From NCBI GenBank assembly GCA_024998625.1, contig JACOEL010000019.1, forward strand, positions 37,156 through 101,155: a stretch of DNA of 64,000 bases. Reading direction: 5' to 3'. Below the pieces are notes generated by a model, which was given only the letters and a program-made list of their open reading frames with translations, was not told where the DNA came from and ran no database searches. Both the position numbers and the translations under genes were made by a program. The stretch is from Nitrospira sp. (GTDB lineage: Bacteria > Nitrospirota > Nitrospiria > Nitrospirales > Nitrospiraceae). Below are positions 18,704-27,297 of the stretch, one piece after another. Positions within the stretch are counted from its first letter, which is position 1. Each line of letters starts with the position of its first letter.

Positions 18704-18802
18704 TCAGCGGCCCTTCTTCGCGTTTTTCTCAGCGCGTTTTTCCATCATCGTCTTCGCCGGCTTCTTCTTGGTCGCCTTTTTCTGTTGCATACCCTTCGCC
18801 AT
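18704..18802 (-). CDS. 32-residue very basic peptide
   Basis: A short frame beginning MAKGMQQKKATKKKPAK and ending AEKNAKKGR, with about half its residues Lys or Arg. A strong ribosome site (GGGAGG) lies just before the ATG at 18802. The gene sits alone between convergent and divergent neighbours. Its composition suggests nucleic acid or ribosome binding, but nothing more can be said. The ribosome site and clean composition bias argue that it is real. Confidence 0.55.
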   Translation of the reverse strand: MAKGMQQKKATKKKPAKTMMEKRAEKNAKKGR

Positions 18803-18896
18803 ACCCCACCTCCCGTGTTAAATGAATACGCCCCGTGAATGTCGGGGATGCACGTTCTTACACGCAATCCGGACAAAATGGAATAGGTGCGATCCC

Positions 18897-19136
18897 ATGG
18901 CAGACCCCTCGCACGTGTCTTTCTCCGACTCGCTCACCTTGGCGCGACGCACCGCCTTCTATGAACGGCACCAGCGCATCGCGGTGGTGATGATCCTGCT
19001 CGTCTTCCTGCTCCCGTTCTTCGGCGTCTATGTGCGCGGGGTACTCGGCGCCGCGGCGGGCGTGATGGTGTCGGTCTTGTGTTATTACCTCACGCCCTAC
19101 CTGGTGCTCACACTCGGCGGCCGGGCAGACCGCTAG
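18897..19136 (+). CDS. Small two-helix membrane protein
   Basis: A 79-residue protein. The likely start is the ATG at 18897 (MADPSHVSFSDSLTLARR); a longer frame exists but adds an unlikely Cys-rich leader. Two hydrophobic segments are visible: AVVMILLVFLLPFFGVYV and LGAAAGVMVSVLCYYLTPYL. No family is recognised. Confidence 0.6.
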   Translation: MADPSHVSFSDSLTLARRTAFYERHQRIAVVMILLVFLLPFFGVYVRGVLGAAAGVMVSVLCYYLTPYLVLTLGGRADR

Positions 19137-19256
19137 CCCCGCACGGGTACCACTACCGGAACGGCTGCAGAAATTCTGTCTTTGCTATTCCGATCAGCCC
19201 ACCTGCCATACAATGCCTGCTGTACGTGAGCTGGTTCACGACAGGAGGGATCTGGA

Positions 19257-19742
19257 ATGTTTCTGCCCGCGCGATTGTTCGGCTCGAAAAACCGTCGCAC
19301 TCCCCTGCCACTGACTCCACGCCGGCTTGCCGGGCAATCCGTGGACGAACAGCTCCGGCGCCTCCAGTCGGCATGGGGCGATGTCCTCTCGTTGCCGATG
19401 TGTCTCGGCGCTTTGGCTCTGTATGAATGGTGGCGCTGGTTGTTCTCCATCCCCTCGAATCCCTTGCTTCTCACCATCGTGGCCGCCGTCGCCATTCATG
19501 CCACCTGGCGGCGCCGCGCAGTCTATAAAGCCGAATTGAGGTTGCTGCGCCTCGGTCGCGGCGATGAAGCGACCGTCGCCCAAGCGGCAGCGCTGCTGCG
19601 ATTGACCGCCGCTCGCCTTGTGCAGCACATTTCGAACATCCGTATCCCCTCAACGATTCTGTCCCCGATCCGCCGTGCGCTCTCGCCGGCGAATGGACTC
19701 GCCAAACGTCTCGCGACGGCATTCATGAATAATCCGGGGTAG
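19257..19742 (+). CDS. Membrane-associated protein of unknown function
   Basis: A 161-residue protein preceded by AGGAGGGA. The N-terminal 40 residues are basic. Residues about 45-80 contain hydrophobic stretches (LPMCLGALALYEWW, NPLLLTIVAAVAIHATW) that look like a membrane hairpin, and the rest is Arg/Leu-rich and helical. No enzymatic motif is seen. Confidence 0.65.
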   Translation: MFLPARLFGSKNRRTPLPLTPRRLAGQSVDEQLRRLQSAWGDVLSLPMCLGALALYEWWRWLFSIPSNPLLLTIVAAVAIHATWRRRAVYKAELRLLRLGRGDEATVAQAAALLRLTAARLVQHISNIRIPSTILSPIRRALSPANGLAKRLATAFMNNPG

Positions 19743-19849
19743 TCCCCGCGAGGGACGTTTGACGTTTCACGCTTGACGCTCATCCTGCCCGGGAGGGCCC
19801 GCCCCCGTCTTGCTTGACAGTCCGAAAGCCCATCCACGACAATGCCGCC

Positions 19850-20779
19850 ATGGCATCGCGCATCATCATTGAACGCCTGGAGTGTTATGGCCGCTGCGGC
19901 GTCACGGAAGAGGAACGCCGCCAACCGCAGTTGATCGCGATCGATGTCGAGCTGGAAGCGGCGGTCGAGGCCGCCGGACTCTCGGATCGCCTCGATGAGA
20001 CGATCGATTATGCCCGGGTCGCGGAACGTCTCGTGGCGCTCAGTGGCTCGTTGACCTGCCGGCTCCTGGAAACCCTCGCGGAGCAGCTGGCCGGAATGCT
20101 CTTCGCTGAATTCCCGGTCGACCGGGTGCAGCTCTGGATCCGCAAACTCCACGCACCGTTGGCGATGGTCGCCGGTTCAGTCGGTGTGCGCTTCGAACGG
20201 ACTCGCACCGTGCAGCAGGCAGGACCGGGCCCCGCGCCGTTCCTGACACAGCAGCTTGGGCGCCTCCCGAAAGGCCGGGTCCTGGATGTCGCGGCGGGCC
20301 GTGGACGCAATACCCTGCATCTGCTGTCCCACGGCATGGAAGTCGAAGCCGTCGATCGAGACAGTCTCGCGCTGGCGGCGCTGAAAGAGGCCGCCGAGGA
20401 GCGGCGCCTCTCCGGCCTCACGACGCGGGTGCTGGATTTGGAAGAAAAGCCCGACCACCCCCCGAGCCTGGGCCGGGAATGTTATGATGCCATCGTCGTC
20501 TTTTTTTACCTGCATCGTCCCCTCTTTCCCGTGCTGATGGACGCGCTGAAACCGAACGGCATCTTGATCTACGAAACCTTCAGCATCGAGAATTACTTCC
20601 GTCACCAGCATCCGCGCCGATGGGAATTCTGTCTGGCGCAGAACGAACTCCTCCGATTGACCGCCCCGCTTCGCGTGCTCCATTACGACGAGGGCGAACA
20701 TGACGGGGGCCATGGCAGCGGGCCATGCTACACCGCGCGCTTGGTCGCGCAGAAAGCGGGGCCTGAACGACCACGATGA
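19850..20779 (+). CDS. folB: Dihydroneopterin aldolase (FolB) fused to a TehB-like SAM methyltransferase
   Basis: A 309-residue fusion. Residues 1-120 are FolB, which makes 6-hydroxymethyl-dihydropterin for folate: the active-site Glu lies in GVTEEER (19-23), with DYARVAERL at 53-61 and K99 in IRKLHAPL. From about 130 a class I methyltransferase follows, with SAM motif VLDVAAGRGRNTLHL at 144-158 and EAVDRD; it resembles TehB/UbiE-like small-molecule methyltransferases. The methyl acceptor is unknown. I chose the ATG at 19850 because the FolB homology begins there. The 3' end overlaps the PHP gene (ATGA). Both domains keep their key residues, so both may be active. Confidence 0.82.
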   Translation: MASRIIIERLECYGRCGVTEEERRQPQLIAIDVELEAAVEAAGLSDRLDETIDYARVAERLVALSGSLTCRLLETLAEQLAGMLFAEFPVDRVQLWIRKLHAPLAMVAGSVGVRFERTRTVQQAGPGPAPFLTQQLGRLPKGRVLDVAAGRGRNTLHLLSHGMEVEAVDRDSLALAALKEAAEERRLSGLTTRVLDLEEKPDHPPSLGRECYDAIVVFFYLHRPLFPVLMDALKPNGILIYETFSIENYFRHQHPRRWEFCLAQNELLRLTAPLRVLHYDEGEHDGGHGSGPCYTARLVAQKAGPERPR

Positions 20780-21624
20780 GTCGCATCGACCTTCACCTCC
20801 ATACCACCCATTCGGACGGCAGCTTTTCCACCCGCGACGTGCTGGCCTTTGCCAAGCAGGCCGGCGTGACGGCGCTCGCGATCACCGACCACGACATTGT
20901 CGAGGGGATTGCGGAAGCCACGGCCATCGGGGCCGAACTCGGTATCGAAGTCGTCCCCGGCGTCGAAATCAGCTCGCGCCTCGGCGAGAGCGAACTCCAT
21001 ATCCTCGGCTATTTCCTGAACTGGACCGATCCGCTCCTGGCCCAACGTCTCAGCACCTTGCGGGACAGCCGCCATACGCGCAATCCGAGGATCGTCCAAC
21101 GCCTCAACGAGCTGGGTATCCCGATCACCTATGAGGAAGTGCGGGCACTGGCCGGCACCGAATCGGTGGGCCGCCCCCACATTGCCCGGCTCTTGATGGA
21201 GAAGCAATTCGTCACCTCGGCCAAGGAAGCCTTCGATCGCTATCTGGCAAACGGCCGCCCGGCCTTTGTCGAGCGTGAGTTGCCGGAACCAGCCGAGGCA
21301 GTGCAATGGATTCGTGAGGCCGGCGGCGTACCGGTGCTCGCGCATCCCACCTGGGTCAGAACGTCGGCGGACGGGTTGCGCACCCTGGTCCGCGACCTGA
21401 AAGCCGCCGGACTGGGAGGCATCGAAGTGCACTACAGCACCCATACACCCAGCCAAACCACTGAGTACCTTGAGCTGGCCAAGCAGTGCGACCTCCTCGT
21501 CACCGGGGGAAGCGATTTCCACGGAGTCACCAAACCGGACATCGAGGTCGGCATCGGCCGGGGTCAGCTGAAGGTGTCCGAGAAACTGCTCGATCCGCTC
21601 AGAAAAGCCGCGACCTCGAACTGA
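20776..21624 (+). CDS. PHP-domain phosphoesterase (TrpH/RNase AM-like)
   Basis: A 282-residue metal-dependent phosphoesterase. The PHP motifs are complete: DLHLHTTHSDG at 5-15, ITDHD, PGVEISS, LAHPTW and a final GGSDFHG. Relatives such as E. coli YciV remove 5' nucleotides from RNA or hydrolyse 3',5'-nucleoside bisphosphates. The start overlaps the stop of the FolB fusion, so they are co-translated, though a link with folate metabolism is not obvious. Confidence 0.88.
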   Translation: MSRIDLHLHTTHSDGSFSTRDVLAFAKQAGVTALAITDHDIVEGIAEATAIGAELGIEVVPGVEISSRLGESELHILGYFLNWTDPLLAQRLSTLRDSRHTRNPRIVQRLNELGIPITYEEVRALAGTESVGRPHIARLLMEKQFVTSAKEAFDRYLANGRPAFVERELPEPAEAVQWIREAGGVPVLAHPTWVRTSADGLRTLVRDLKAAGLGGIEVHYSTHTPSQTTEYLELAKQCDLLVTGGSDFHGVTKPDIEVGIGRGQLKVSEKLLDPLRKAATSN

Positions 21625-21713
21625 TCTTCCGGCGGGAACCCAACAATCACCGCATCGCCTTCTTCGGGACCGCTCACTCCCCGGTCTCCCGAGTGCACTA
21701 TTCCCTCGTTTCG

Positions 21714-21741
21714 TTGACACTCCCGGACCTTCCGTTACACT
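21714..21741 (+). promoter_or_regulatory. Sigma-70-type promoter of the kinase-phosphatase-FHA operon
   Basis: TTGACA at 21714-21719, a 16-base spacer and TACACT at 21736-21741. The kinase ATG is 28 bases further on, which fits a short leader. Confidence 0.65.
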
Positions 21742-21769
21742 GGGACACAACCACGCACGACTCCAACAC

Positions 21770-23179
21770 ATGACCACATCCTGGGGCTGGATCGGCCCAT
21801 ATTTGATCGTCATCATCCTTGCGATTATGGTGGGCCCGCTCTTGGCCACCCTTCCGCTGTTCACGCACACGTTCCTCCCGCCGTTACGCATGAACGCCGC
21901 GCAGGCTGTACGGCTGATCGCCGACGGGATCTGTCTGTTGATGATCTGGCTCACCGCCGCCCGGGCCAGGCAGGATCTGCGCGACAACGGCAAGGGCCAA
22001 ACTTTTTTCCGCGCGATTCTGTTTCCCTCCGCGCTCCTCCTGATCGTCCTCGTGGCCACTCGCGCCTATGAGACCCACGGGGTTCCGGTGCTCGGCCCCC
22101 CCAAGCAACCGCTCTACAACTGGCTGATCACCGGCGGACTGATCGGCGCGGCCATCTGGCTGACGTTCGCCTGGGTTCGTCATGCCGACGCGTTGACCCA
22201 GGCCTTCACCGGTCGTCCACGCCGTCGTACGGTTGAGGAGGAAGAGACGCCGGCAGAGGCGAGCGGAGAGACCCGCTCGACCGCCGACGCGGTCACTCCC
22301 AACCAGGCCCGTGCAGCCGGCACGGTGATCGTCCGCAATGGTGCCGCCGTTCCGGAGACGCTGGGCCGCTATCAGGTCGTCAGGGAACTCGGTCGTGGCG
22401 CCATGGGCGTCGTCTACCTGGGCAAAGACCCGACGATCCAACGCCACGTCGCCATCAAAACCATGCGGCTGGACGATATCGCTCACGAGGAAGAGCTCAA
22501 AGAATTCCGGGACCGCTTCTTTCGCGAAGCCGAATCGACCGGACGGCTCTCACACCCCAGTATCGTCACCGTCTATGACGCCGGTGAGCAGGAGGGTCTC
22601 GCCTATATCGCCATGGAATACCTCGAGGGCACCCTGCTCAGCTGCTATTGCCAGAAATCCACGATCCTGCCGGCCAAGCAGGCCCTGCAGATCGTGGCGA
22701 CGGTCGCCGATGCCCTGGACTATGCACACAGCCAAGGGGTCGTCCATCGCGACGTGAAGCCACCGAACATCATGATTCTGAAACAACGCCTCGTGAAGGT
22801 GATGGATTTCGGCATCGCCAAGATGGCCAGCGGGTCGAAGACCCAGACCAGCATGATTCTGGGCACGCCGCGCTACATGTCGCCCGAGCAGGCGACGGGG
22901 AAAGATGTGGACGGCCGGTCCGATATATTTTCCCTCGGCATCGTGCTCTTTGAATTGTTGACCGGCGAACGTCCGTTCAACGCGGAGAACATGCCGGCGC
23001 TCGTCACGCGCATCGCCAAGGCGCCGCATGCCCCGCTGCTCAAATACCGTCGCGATCTTCCCAGCAGGGTCCAGGCCATCCTCGATCGCGCGCTCCAGAA
23101 AGAAATCCCGAATCGATACCGACACGCCAGCGATATGGCGCAGGACCTCCGTGACGTGTTTCAGGTGATGCCGAGATAG
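21770..23179 (+). CDS. Membrane-anchored Ser/Thr protein kinase (Hanks type)
   Basis: A 469-residue protein with about four transmembrane segments in residues 8-135, a charged linker and a C-terminal cytoplasmic kinase domain from 201. Kinase motifs: glycine loop LGRGAMGVVYLG (207-218), ATP-binding K230 (VAIK), catalytic HRDVKPPN (D328), DFG at 346-348 and GTPRYMSPEQ for the activation and substrate region. All are intact, so it should be active. Unlike PknB-type kinases the membrane part precedes the kinase and there are no PASTA repeats. It is followed 8 bases later by a PP2C phosphatase and then an FHA protein, a self-contained phospho-Thr circuit. Confidence 0.93.
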   Translation: MTTSWGWIGPYLIVIILAIMVGPLLATLPLFTHTFLPPLRMNAAQAVRLIADGICLLMIWLTAARARQDLRDNGKGQTFFRAILFPSALLLIVLVATRAYETHGVPVLGPPKQPLYNWLITGGLIGAAIWLTFAWVRHADALTQAFTGRPRRRTVEEEETPAEASGETRSTADAVTPNQARAAGTVIVRNGAAVPETLGRYQVVRELGRGAMGVVYLGKDPTIQRHVAIKTMRLDDIAHEEELKEFRDRFFREAESTGRLSHPSIVTVYDAGEQEGLAYIAMEYLEGTLLSCYCQKSTILPAKQALQIVATVADALDYAHSQGVVHRDVKPPNIMILKQRLVKVMDFGIAKMASGSKTQTSMILGTPRYMSPEQATGKDVDGRSDIFSLGIVLFELLTGERPFNAENMPALVTRIAKAPHAPLLKYRRDLPSRVQAILDRALQKEIPNRYRHASDMAQDLRDVFQVMPR

Positions 23180-23187
23180 GCCCGACC

Positions 23188-24024
23188 ATGCACTCCTTGC
23201 ACGTCACACATGGAGCGACCTCCGACGTCGGGTTGACCCGCGCGCACAACGAAGACCGCTTTCATGCCGATCCTTCCGCCGGTCTGTTCCTGATCTGCGA
23301 CGGAATGGGCGGCCACCGTGCAGGTGAAGTCGCCAGTAGCCGCGTCATCGACATCATTCCCCGCCACCTGGCGGAGGCCGAGGCCGACCCGTCTCTCCCC
23401 CTGATCGGCGCCGTACGACCGGAGTTCTCCTCAGCCACCAACCGGCTGGCGAGCGCCGTCCGGCTGGCCAATCACAAGGTGCATCAGGAGGCGGCGCGGC
23501 ATGCCGAATACGCCGGCATGGGCACCACGGTCGTGGCGGCCTGGCTGGTCGGGCCGATCCTCTCGATCGCCCATGTGGGCGACAGCCGCCTCTATTTGAT
23601 CCGCGGCGATGCGCTGCAACTCCTGACGGCAGACCATTCTCTGGTCCAGGAGCAGGTGCAGTCCGGCCTCCTGACCGCCCATGACGCGACACGCGCGCCG
23701 CACAAGCATGTGTTGACCCGCGCCGTCGGCGTGCATCCTCTGGTGGAAGTCGAGCTGGGAGAGCTCCCCGTTTTGGACGGCGATATGTTCCTCCTCTGCT
23801 CCGACGGCCTGACCGCCGGCGTTTCGACCGAGACGATCCTCCGCGTCGTACAGGAGTCTTCCGATCCACAGACCGTCTCCGACCGTCTCATCGCCCTGTC
23901 GAATGCCGCCGGGGGCACCGACAATACGACCGTCATCCTGGCGATGCTCAGGCACCGCAAGCCGGGCATGTGGCATCGCATGTGCGCACAGTTGTTCGCC
24001 ACACCGACCACCGAATCATCCTAA
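23188..24024 (+). CDS. PP2C-type Ser/Thr protein phosphatase (Stp-like)
   Basis: A 278-residue soluble PPM/PP2C phosphatase. Metal-binding motifs are present: TRAHNEDRF at 17-25, CDGMGGH at 37-43, GTTVVAAW, VGDSRLYLI, LCSDGLT and GGTDNTTVI. It presumably reverses the neighbouring kinase. It lies 8 bases after the kinase and 9 before the FHA gene. A C-terminal extension of about 30 residues after the domain carries no motif. Confidence 0.93.
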   Translation: MHSLHVTHGATSDVGLTRAHNEDRFHADPSAGLFLICDGMGGHRAGEVASSRVIDIIPRHLAEAEADPSLPLIGAVRPEFSSATNRLASAVRLANHKVHQEAARHAEYAGMGTTVVAAWLVGPILSIAHVGDSRLYLIRGDALQLLTADHSLVQEQVQSGLLTAHDATRAPHKHVLTRAVGVHPLVEVELGELPVLDGDMFLLCSDGLTAGVSTETILRVVQESSDPQTVSDRLIALSNAAGGTDNTTVILAMLRHRKPGMWHRMCAQLFATPTTESS

Positions 24025-24033
24025 GGAGCGACC

Positions 24034-24765
24034 ATGTCCCAGCACCACCCCGCATCACCTACGCTCCTCGTGAAAGCGCCGCAGGGCGGCACACGAGAAC
24101 TCGAGGTCTCGCGCACGCCGTTCACGATCGGGCGGACGCACGACAACGATCTCTGCCTGGAAGACCTCGCTGTCTCCGCCCACCATGCGCGGATCGTCCA
24201 GGTGCAGCAAGTGCTGTTTCTCGAAGATCTGACCAGCACCAACGGCACATTCGTGAACGAGCTGAAAATCGACCGGCGACAACTGCGTGACGCAGACAGC
24301 ATTCGTCTTGGCACACACCGGTTGATTTTTCGGGAGGCGTACCCGATCACAGCGGAAACGGCCGGCACCGGCGAGAGCCTGATCACCGACCACACGATGG
24401 TGGTGTCGCGTCCGATGGGCGGCGAGCGTCCGCCGGCGGAACAGAAAATCGGTATGGTGGAGATTCTCTCGGGAAAGAGCGGGCACGCACAGTATTACCT
24501 GACGAAACACGTGTCGCTGATCGGCGCGCAGGACGACGCCGTGATCACATTGACCGGGTGGTTTGCGCCGAAAACAGCCGCGACGATCAGTCGACGCGGC
24601 GAGGGATACGTGGTGAGCCAGACCGAGAGCGGAAAACGTATCCTGGTGAACGGCCGTCACATTCAGGGGGAACACGCGCTTCGCAACGGAGACGTGGTGG
24701 AAGTGGCCGGTCTCACCATGCGCTTTCTGCTGCGCGACCCGAAGGGGAGTCTCGTCGCGGGTTAG
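24034..24765 (+). CDS. FHA-domain protein with a second, degenerate FHA-like domain
   Basis: A 243-residue protein with AAGGAGCGACC before its ATG. Residues about 10-100 form a canonical FHA domain that binds phosphothreonine: TIGRTHDNDLCL, SAHHARI and TSTNGTFVN. The second half (about 140-243) repeats the layout (LIGAQDDAVITL, SRRGEGYVV, ILVNGR, LRNGDVVEV) but lacks the GR and SxxH signature, so it probably does not bind phosphothreonine. It ends the kinase-phosphatase operon and probably reads out the kinase. Its TAG stop lies on the end of the palindromic element that follows. Confidence 0.88.
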   Translation: MSQHHPASPTLLVKAPQGGTRELEVSRTPFTIGRTHDNDLCLEDLAVSAHHARIVQVQQVLFLEDLTSTNGTFVNELKIDRRQLRDADSIRLGTHRLIFREAYPITAETAGTGESLITDHTMVVSRPMGGERPPAEQKIGMVEILSGKSGHAQYYLTKHVSLIGAQDDAVITLTGWFAPKTAATISRRGEGYVVSQTESGKRILVNGRHIQGEHALRNGDVVEVAGLTMRFLLRDPKGSLVAG

Positions 24766-24977
24766 CCCGCATTATTCACGAGAGTCCGTCACGAAACCAC
24801 GGAGACGCCTTGCGAGACGGGCGCGTGGAGCCTCTCGGGGCCGAGGCATACTTGAACCAGTATGGTGAGGCCCCGAGGGGCGAGCCCGCCCGCTTGGGTG
24901 CGAGCATCTCGCAGCCAAGCTTGTCACAGCGGCGTGTCGGTGGTTGCAGTAGGAGTCCTCGTGAATAATGCGGGCTA
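24763..24977. mobile_element. 215-bp palindromic MITE-like or REP-type element
   Basis: The ends are a perfect 20-bp inverted repeat: TAGCCCGCATTATTCACGAG at 24763-24782 and its complement at 24958-24977. Between them are further imperfect inverted segments, including CTCGGGGCC against GGCCCCGAG near 24835-24882, so the whole unit can fold on itself. It has no coding capacity. The outermost TAG of each end serves as the stop codon of the flanking convergent genes. It could move by transposase help in trans or act as a bidirectional terminator; neither is shown. Confidence 0.65.
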
Positions 24978-25586
24978 GTTGAGCAACCGACCCCGTTTCG
25001 GCAGGAGTTGAAAACACTGGTCCGAGACTTCCTGGGCATGCGATTCCAGACACTGCACCATCGCCCCGCCGCCTAGCGGCACCTCCCGACAAAACTGCCT
25101 TCGGTCCGCCTCACAAGCCGTACGCAGCTGTTGCATCGCCTCTTTCATTCGCACGAGCCGTTCCCGCAACATCGGCCGGCATGGGGCGGAGAGTTGCGCC
25201 GCCTTGCGTTGCAGACAGGCGCGCCGCTCCCCTTCCTCCTCGGGACACAGCGCCTCGATTTCGAGGTCGCATTTCAGATCCCGCCCGAACGGCGCGCGTA
25301 CAGGCTCAGTCGGAGGATGTTCCCGGGCTTCGGTTTGTACGATTGGCGCCGGCTCCCGCACCACCACCGGTTGCGAAACCGACTCCGGTGTCGGCTGGGC
25401 CGGAACACCGATATGTACCGGGGAAGAAGATGTCGCAGGCTGCGGCGGGGAGGAAACCGGTGTCGGTTCGGGGGCCAGGTCGCTCTGCGGCAGCGTATAG
25501 AGCACCAGACTCCAGACCGCGCCCAACACCGCACAACTGAGGACTGTCACGATTACGATGGACCCGAGTCGGGATGGGCCAGCCAA
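24975..25586 (-). CDS. Membrane-anchored Cys-rich protein (GLG1-like repeats)
   Basis: A 203-residue protein starting at TTG (25586) with AGGAG upstream. It has one N-terminal membrane segment (IVIVTVLSCAVLGAVWSLVLY), a Pro/Ser-rich linker to about 90 and a Cys-rich C-terminus. The pattern CDLEIEALCPEEEGERRACL, then CEADRRQFCREV and MVQCLESH, resembles the Cys-rich repeat of Golgi protein GLG1, which in bacteria is periplasmic and uncharacterised. A second protein of this type is encoded at 52269-52625. Confidence 0.7.
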   Translation of the reverse strand: MAGPSRLGSIVIVTVLSCAVLGAVWSLVLYTLPQSDLAPEPTPVSSPPQPATSSSPVHIGVPAQPTPESVSQPVVVREPAPIVQTEAREHPPTEPVRAPFGRDLKCDLEIEALCPEEEGERRACLQRKAAQLSAPCRPMLRERLVRMKEAMQQLRTACEADRRQFCREVPLGGGAMVQCLESHAQEVSDQCFQLLPKRGRLLN

Positions 25587-25707
25587 GGAGCTCCTACTGG
25601 ATATGAGATCGATCCTGCTTGATCAGCGGGATGTGGGAAGCGGCTTCCCATGGCCCGTTCGACACGTGCGACGGTGCGGCACGCCTAGGATTATCCGGCA
25701 ACCGCCC

Positions 25708-26721
25708 TCAGTTGTCAGGCGCTTCGACGATGTGGTTCTCGAAGCGGGTGCACCCTTCGGCCAACAATCGATTGGTTAGCATTTCCCCCGGCCATTCGAT
25801 CGGGAGGTCGGCCGTGAACACCCATACGTCGGGCGACGTCCACACGGGACCGTGGTCTTCCGGCAACTCCGGATCGAAGAGATCGGTCCAGACCGGCATG
25901 TACACGCCGTTGCCACATTGCGTGTGCAGGTGGACGATCGTGCGCGCCCGTACCATGGGGTCTAAATCCCGCCAGACTGCGGCGGTTTCGTCGGCCAACC
26001 GGTGCAATCGCACCGCATTCTGCGCGTCGAACAAGGCATAGGATGCGTAGACCGGCACCTCCAGGGTGTCCGGGGCCAGCGCCAGCTCGGCGCATTGCGC
26101 GACCAGACCTTCCAGCAGCGCCCGACGCTCCGGTTCCTCCAGGGAATCGGGCAGGCCCGGATCAGGCATGCCGATCAATTGAAAGAACAGGAACGCGGTG
26201 TTTTCGACCGGCGGATACAGGCGCGACGCAATCGCCTGAGTGCGCTGAGAATCCGCGATGCTCACGAGATGTTCGTTCAACGTCTGGAGGGTCAACCCTT
26301 CGAGGGTCGCGTCGGTCAGGAGACGGGGTTCCACCCGCACGACCGCGCCGGCCGGAATCTGCAAATGTCGATGCAGCAGATCCGCCGTCGCGACGGGGTC
26401 GATCTTCAACCCAAGCGGCTGGCCCAAGTTGGCTTGAAGCGGCAACTCCAACGCGGCCATCAAGGCATAGGCACCCTTGTCGTCATCCGGCCCGTCCATG
26501 ATGACGGCGCACGAGGCCTCCGCCACCAAATCAAACATCCATTCGGCCATCTCCTCGTCAAGCGCCGCCAGAACGGTCAACAGATCCTGCTCGCGTCCCT
26601 GCTCGATAAACGCTTGCAGGGTATCGATCGCGGCATCCGTGTCCCCGTGGTCGTGGCGACGGGCGTTGATCAAGTGAATCAAATCCCTCGTCAGCGGATC
26701 CGGTCGTGACCAACTCAACAT
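25708..26721 (-). CDS. Conserved-looking protein of unknown function
   Basis: A 337-residue soluble acidic protein. The ATG at 26721 follows GGGAGG. There is no signal peptide, membrane segment or recognised motif. The N-terminal half is helical, with phrases such as LLTVLAALDEEMAEWMFDLVAEA and a possible metal-binding DGPDDDKGAYALMAALELP; the C-terminal half is Trp/Pro-rich. It is a single gene between a Cys-rich protein and YjbQ. Confidence 0.7.
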   Translation of the reverse strand: MLSWSRPDPLTRDLIHLINARRHDHGDTDAAIDTLQAFIEQGREQDLLTVLAALDEEMAEWMFDLVAEASCAVIMDGPDDDKGAYALMAALELPLQANLGQPLGLKIDPVATADLLHRHLQIPAGAVVRVEPRLLTDATLEGLTLQTLNEHLVSIADSQRTQAIASRLYPPVENTAFLFFQLIGMPDPGLPDSLEEPERRALLEGLVAQCAELALAPDTLEVPVYASYALFDAQNAVRLHRLADETAAVWRDLDPMVRARTIVHLHTQCGNGVYMPVWTDLFDPELPEDHGPVWTSPDVWVFTADLPIEWPGEMLTNRLLAEGCTRFENHIVEAPDN

Positions 26722-26883
26722 GGCCGGCCTCCCATGTCGATGCGACGTCTTGCTGAATGGTCTGTGTTCATCCTGTCGTCCATGTTGCCAAACTTTCCAG
26801 AACGTGGCAAGCGCGAATGCGGTTCTTCATCGATCTCACCGGGGGTTCCGTCGGAGACACCTTACCGGCAGATCTTCGACGCA

Positions 26884-27297
26884 TCACTCCCCGATGACCT
26901 TCACCAGCACACGCTTGCGCCGCCGTCCATCAAACTCTCCGTAAAATATTTGTTCCCATGGCCCGAAGTCCAGCTTCCCATCCGTAATGGCGACCACCAC
27001 CTCCCGCCCCATGAGCTGCCGCTTGATGTGCGCATCGCCGTTGTCTTCACCGGTGTCGTTGTGGCGGTACGTCGCCTCGTGCGGCGCGAGACGCTCAAGA
27101 AAATCGTCATAGTCGCGCAGCAACCCCGCCTCGTCGTCGTTGATATACACGCTGGCGGTGATGTGCATGGCGTTCACCAGCACCATCCCCTCCCGCACCC
27201 CGCTTTTTCGCACCACGGCATCGACCTGCGGCGTAATGTTCACATACGCGCGCCTGGTTTTCGTTTCAAACCAGAGTTCTTCTCGATAGGACTTCAT
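26884..27297 (-). CDS. yjbQ: YjbQ-family protein (UPF0047), secondary thiamine-phosphate synthase activity
   Basis: A 137-residue protein matching UPF0047/YjbQ. The metal- and phosphate-binding motifs are visible: [34 protein letters not shown] and [22 protein letters not shown]. coli YjbQ has weak thiamine phosphate synthase activity, but the true role of the family is unsettled. Length is normal. It is transcribed alone. Confidence 0.9.
   Translation of the reverse strand: MKSYREELWFETKTRRAYVNITPQVDAVVRKSGVREGMVLVNAMHITASVYINDDEAGLLRDYDDFLERLAPHEATYRHNDTGEDNGDAHIKRQLMGREVVVAITDGKLDFGPWEQIFYGEFDGRRRKRVLVKVIGE

Noticed and set aside
20728..22059. 443-residue minus-strand open frame
   Set aside because: It is antisense to the intact PHP and kinase genes, has no family resemblance and reflects high GC composition.
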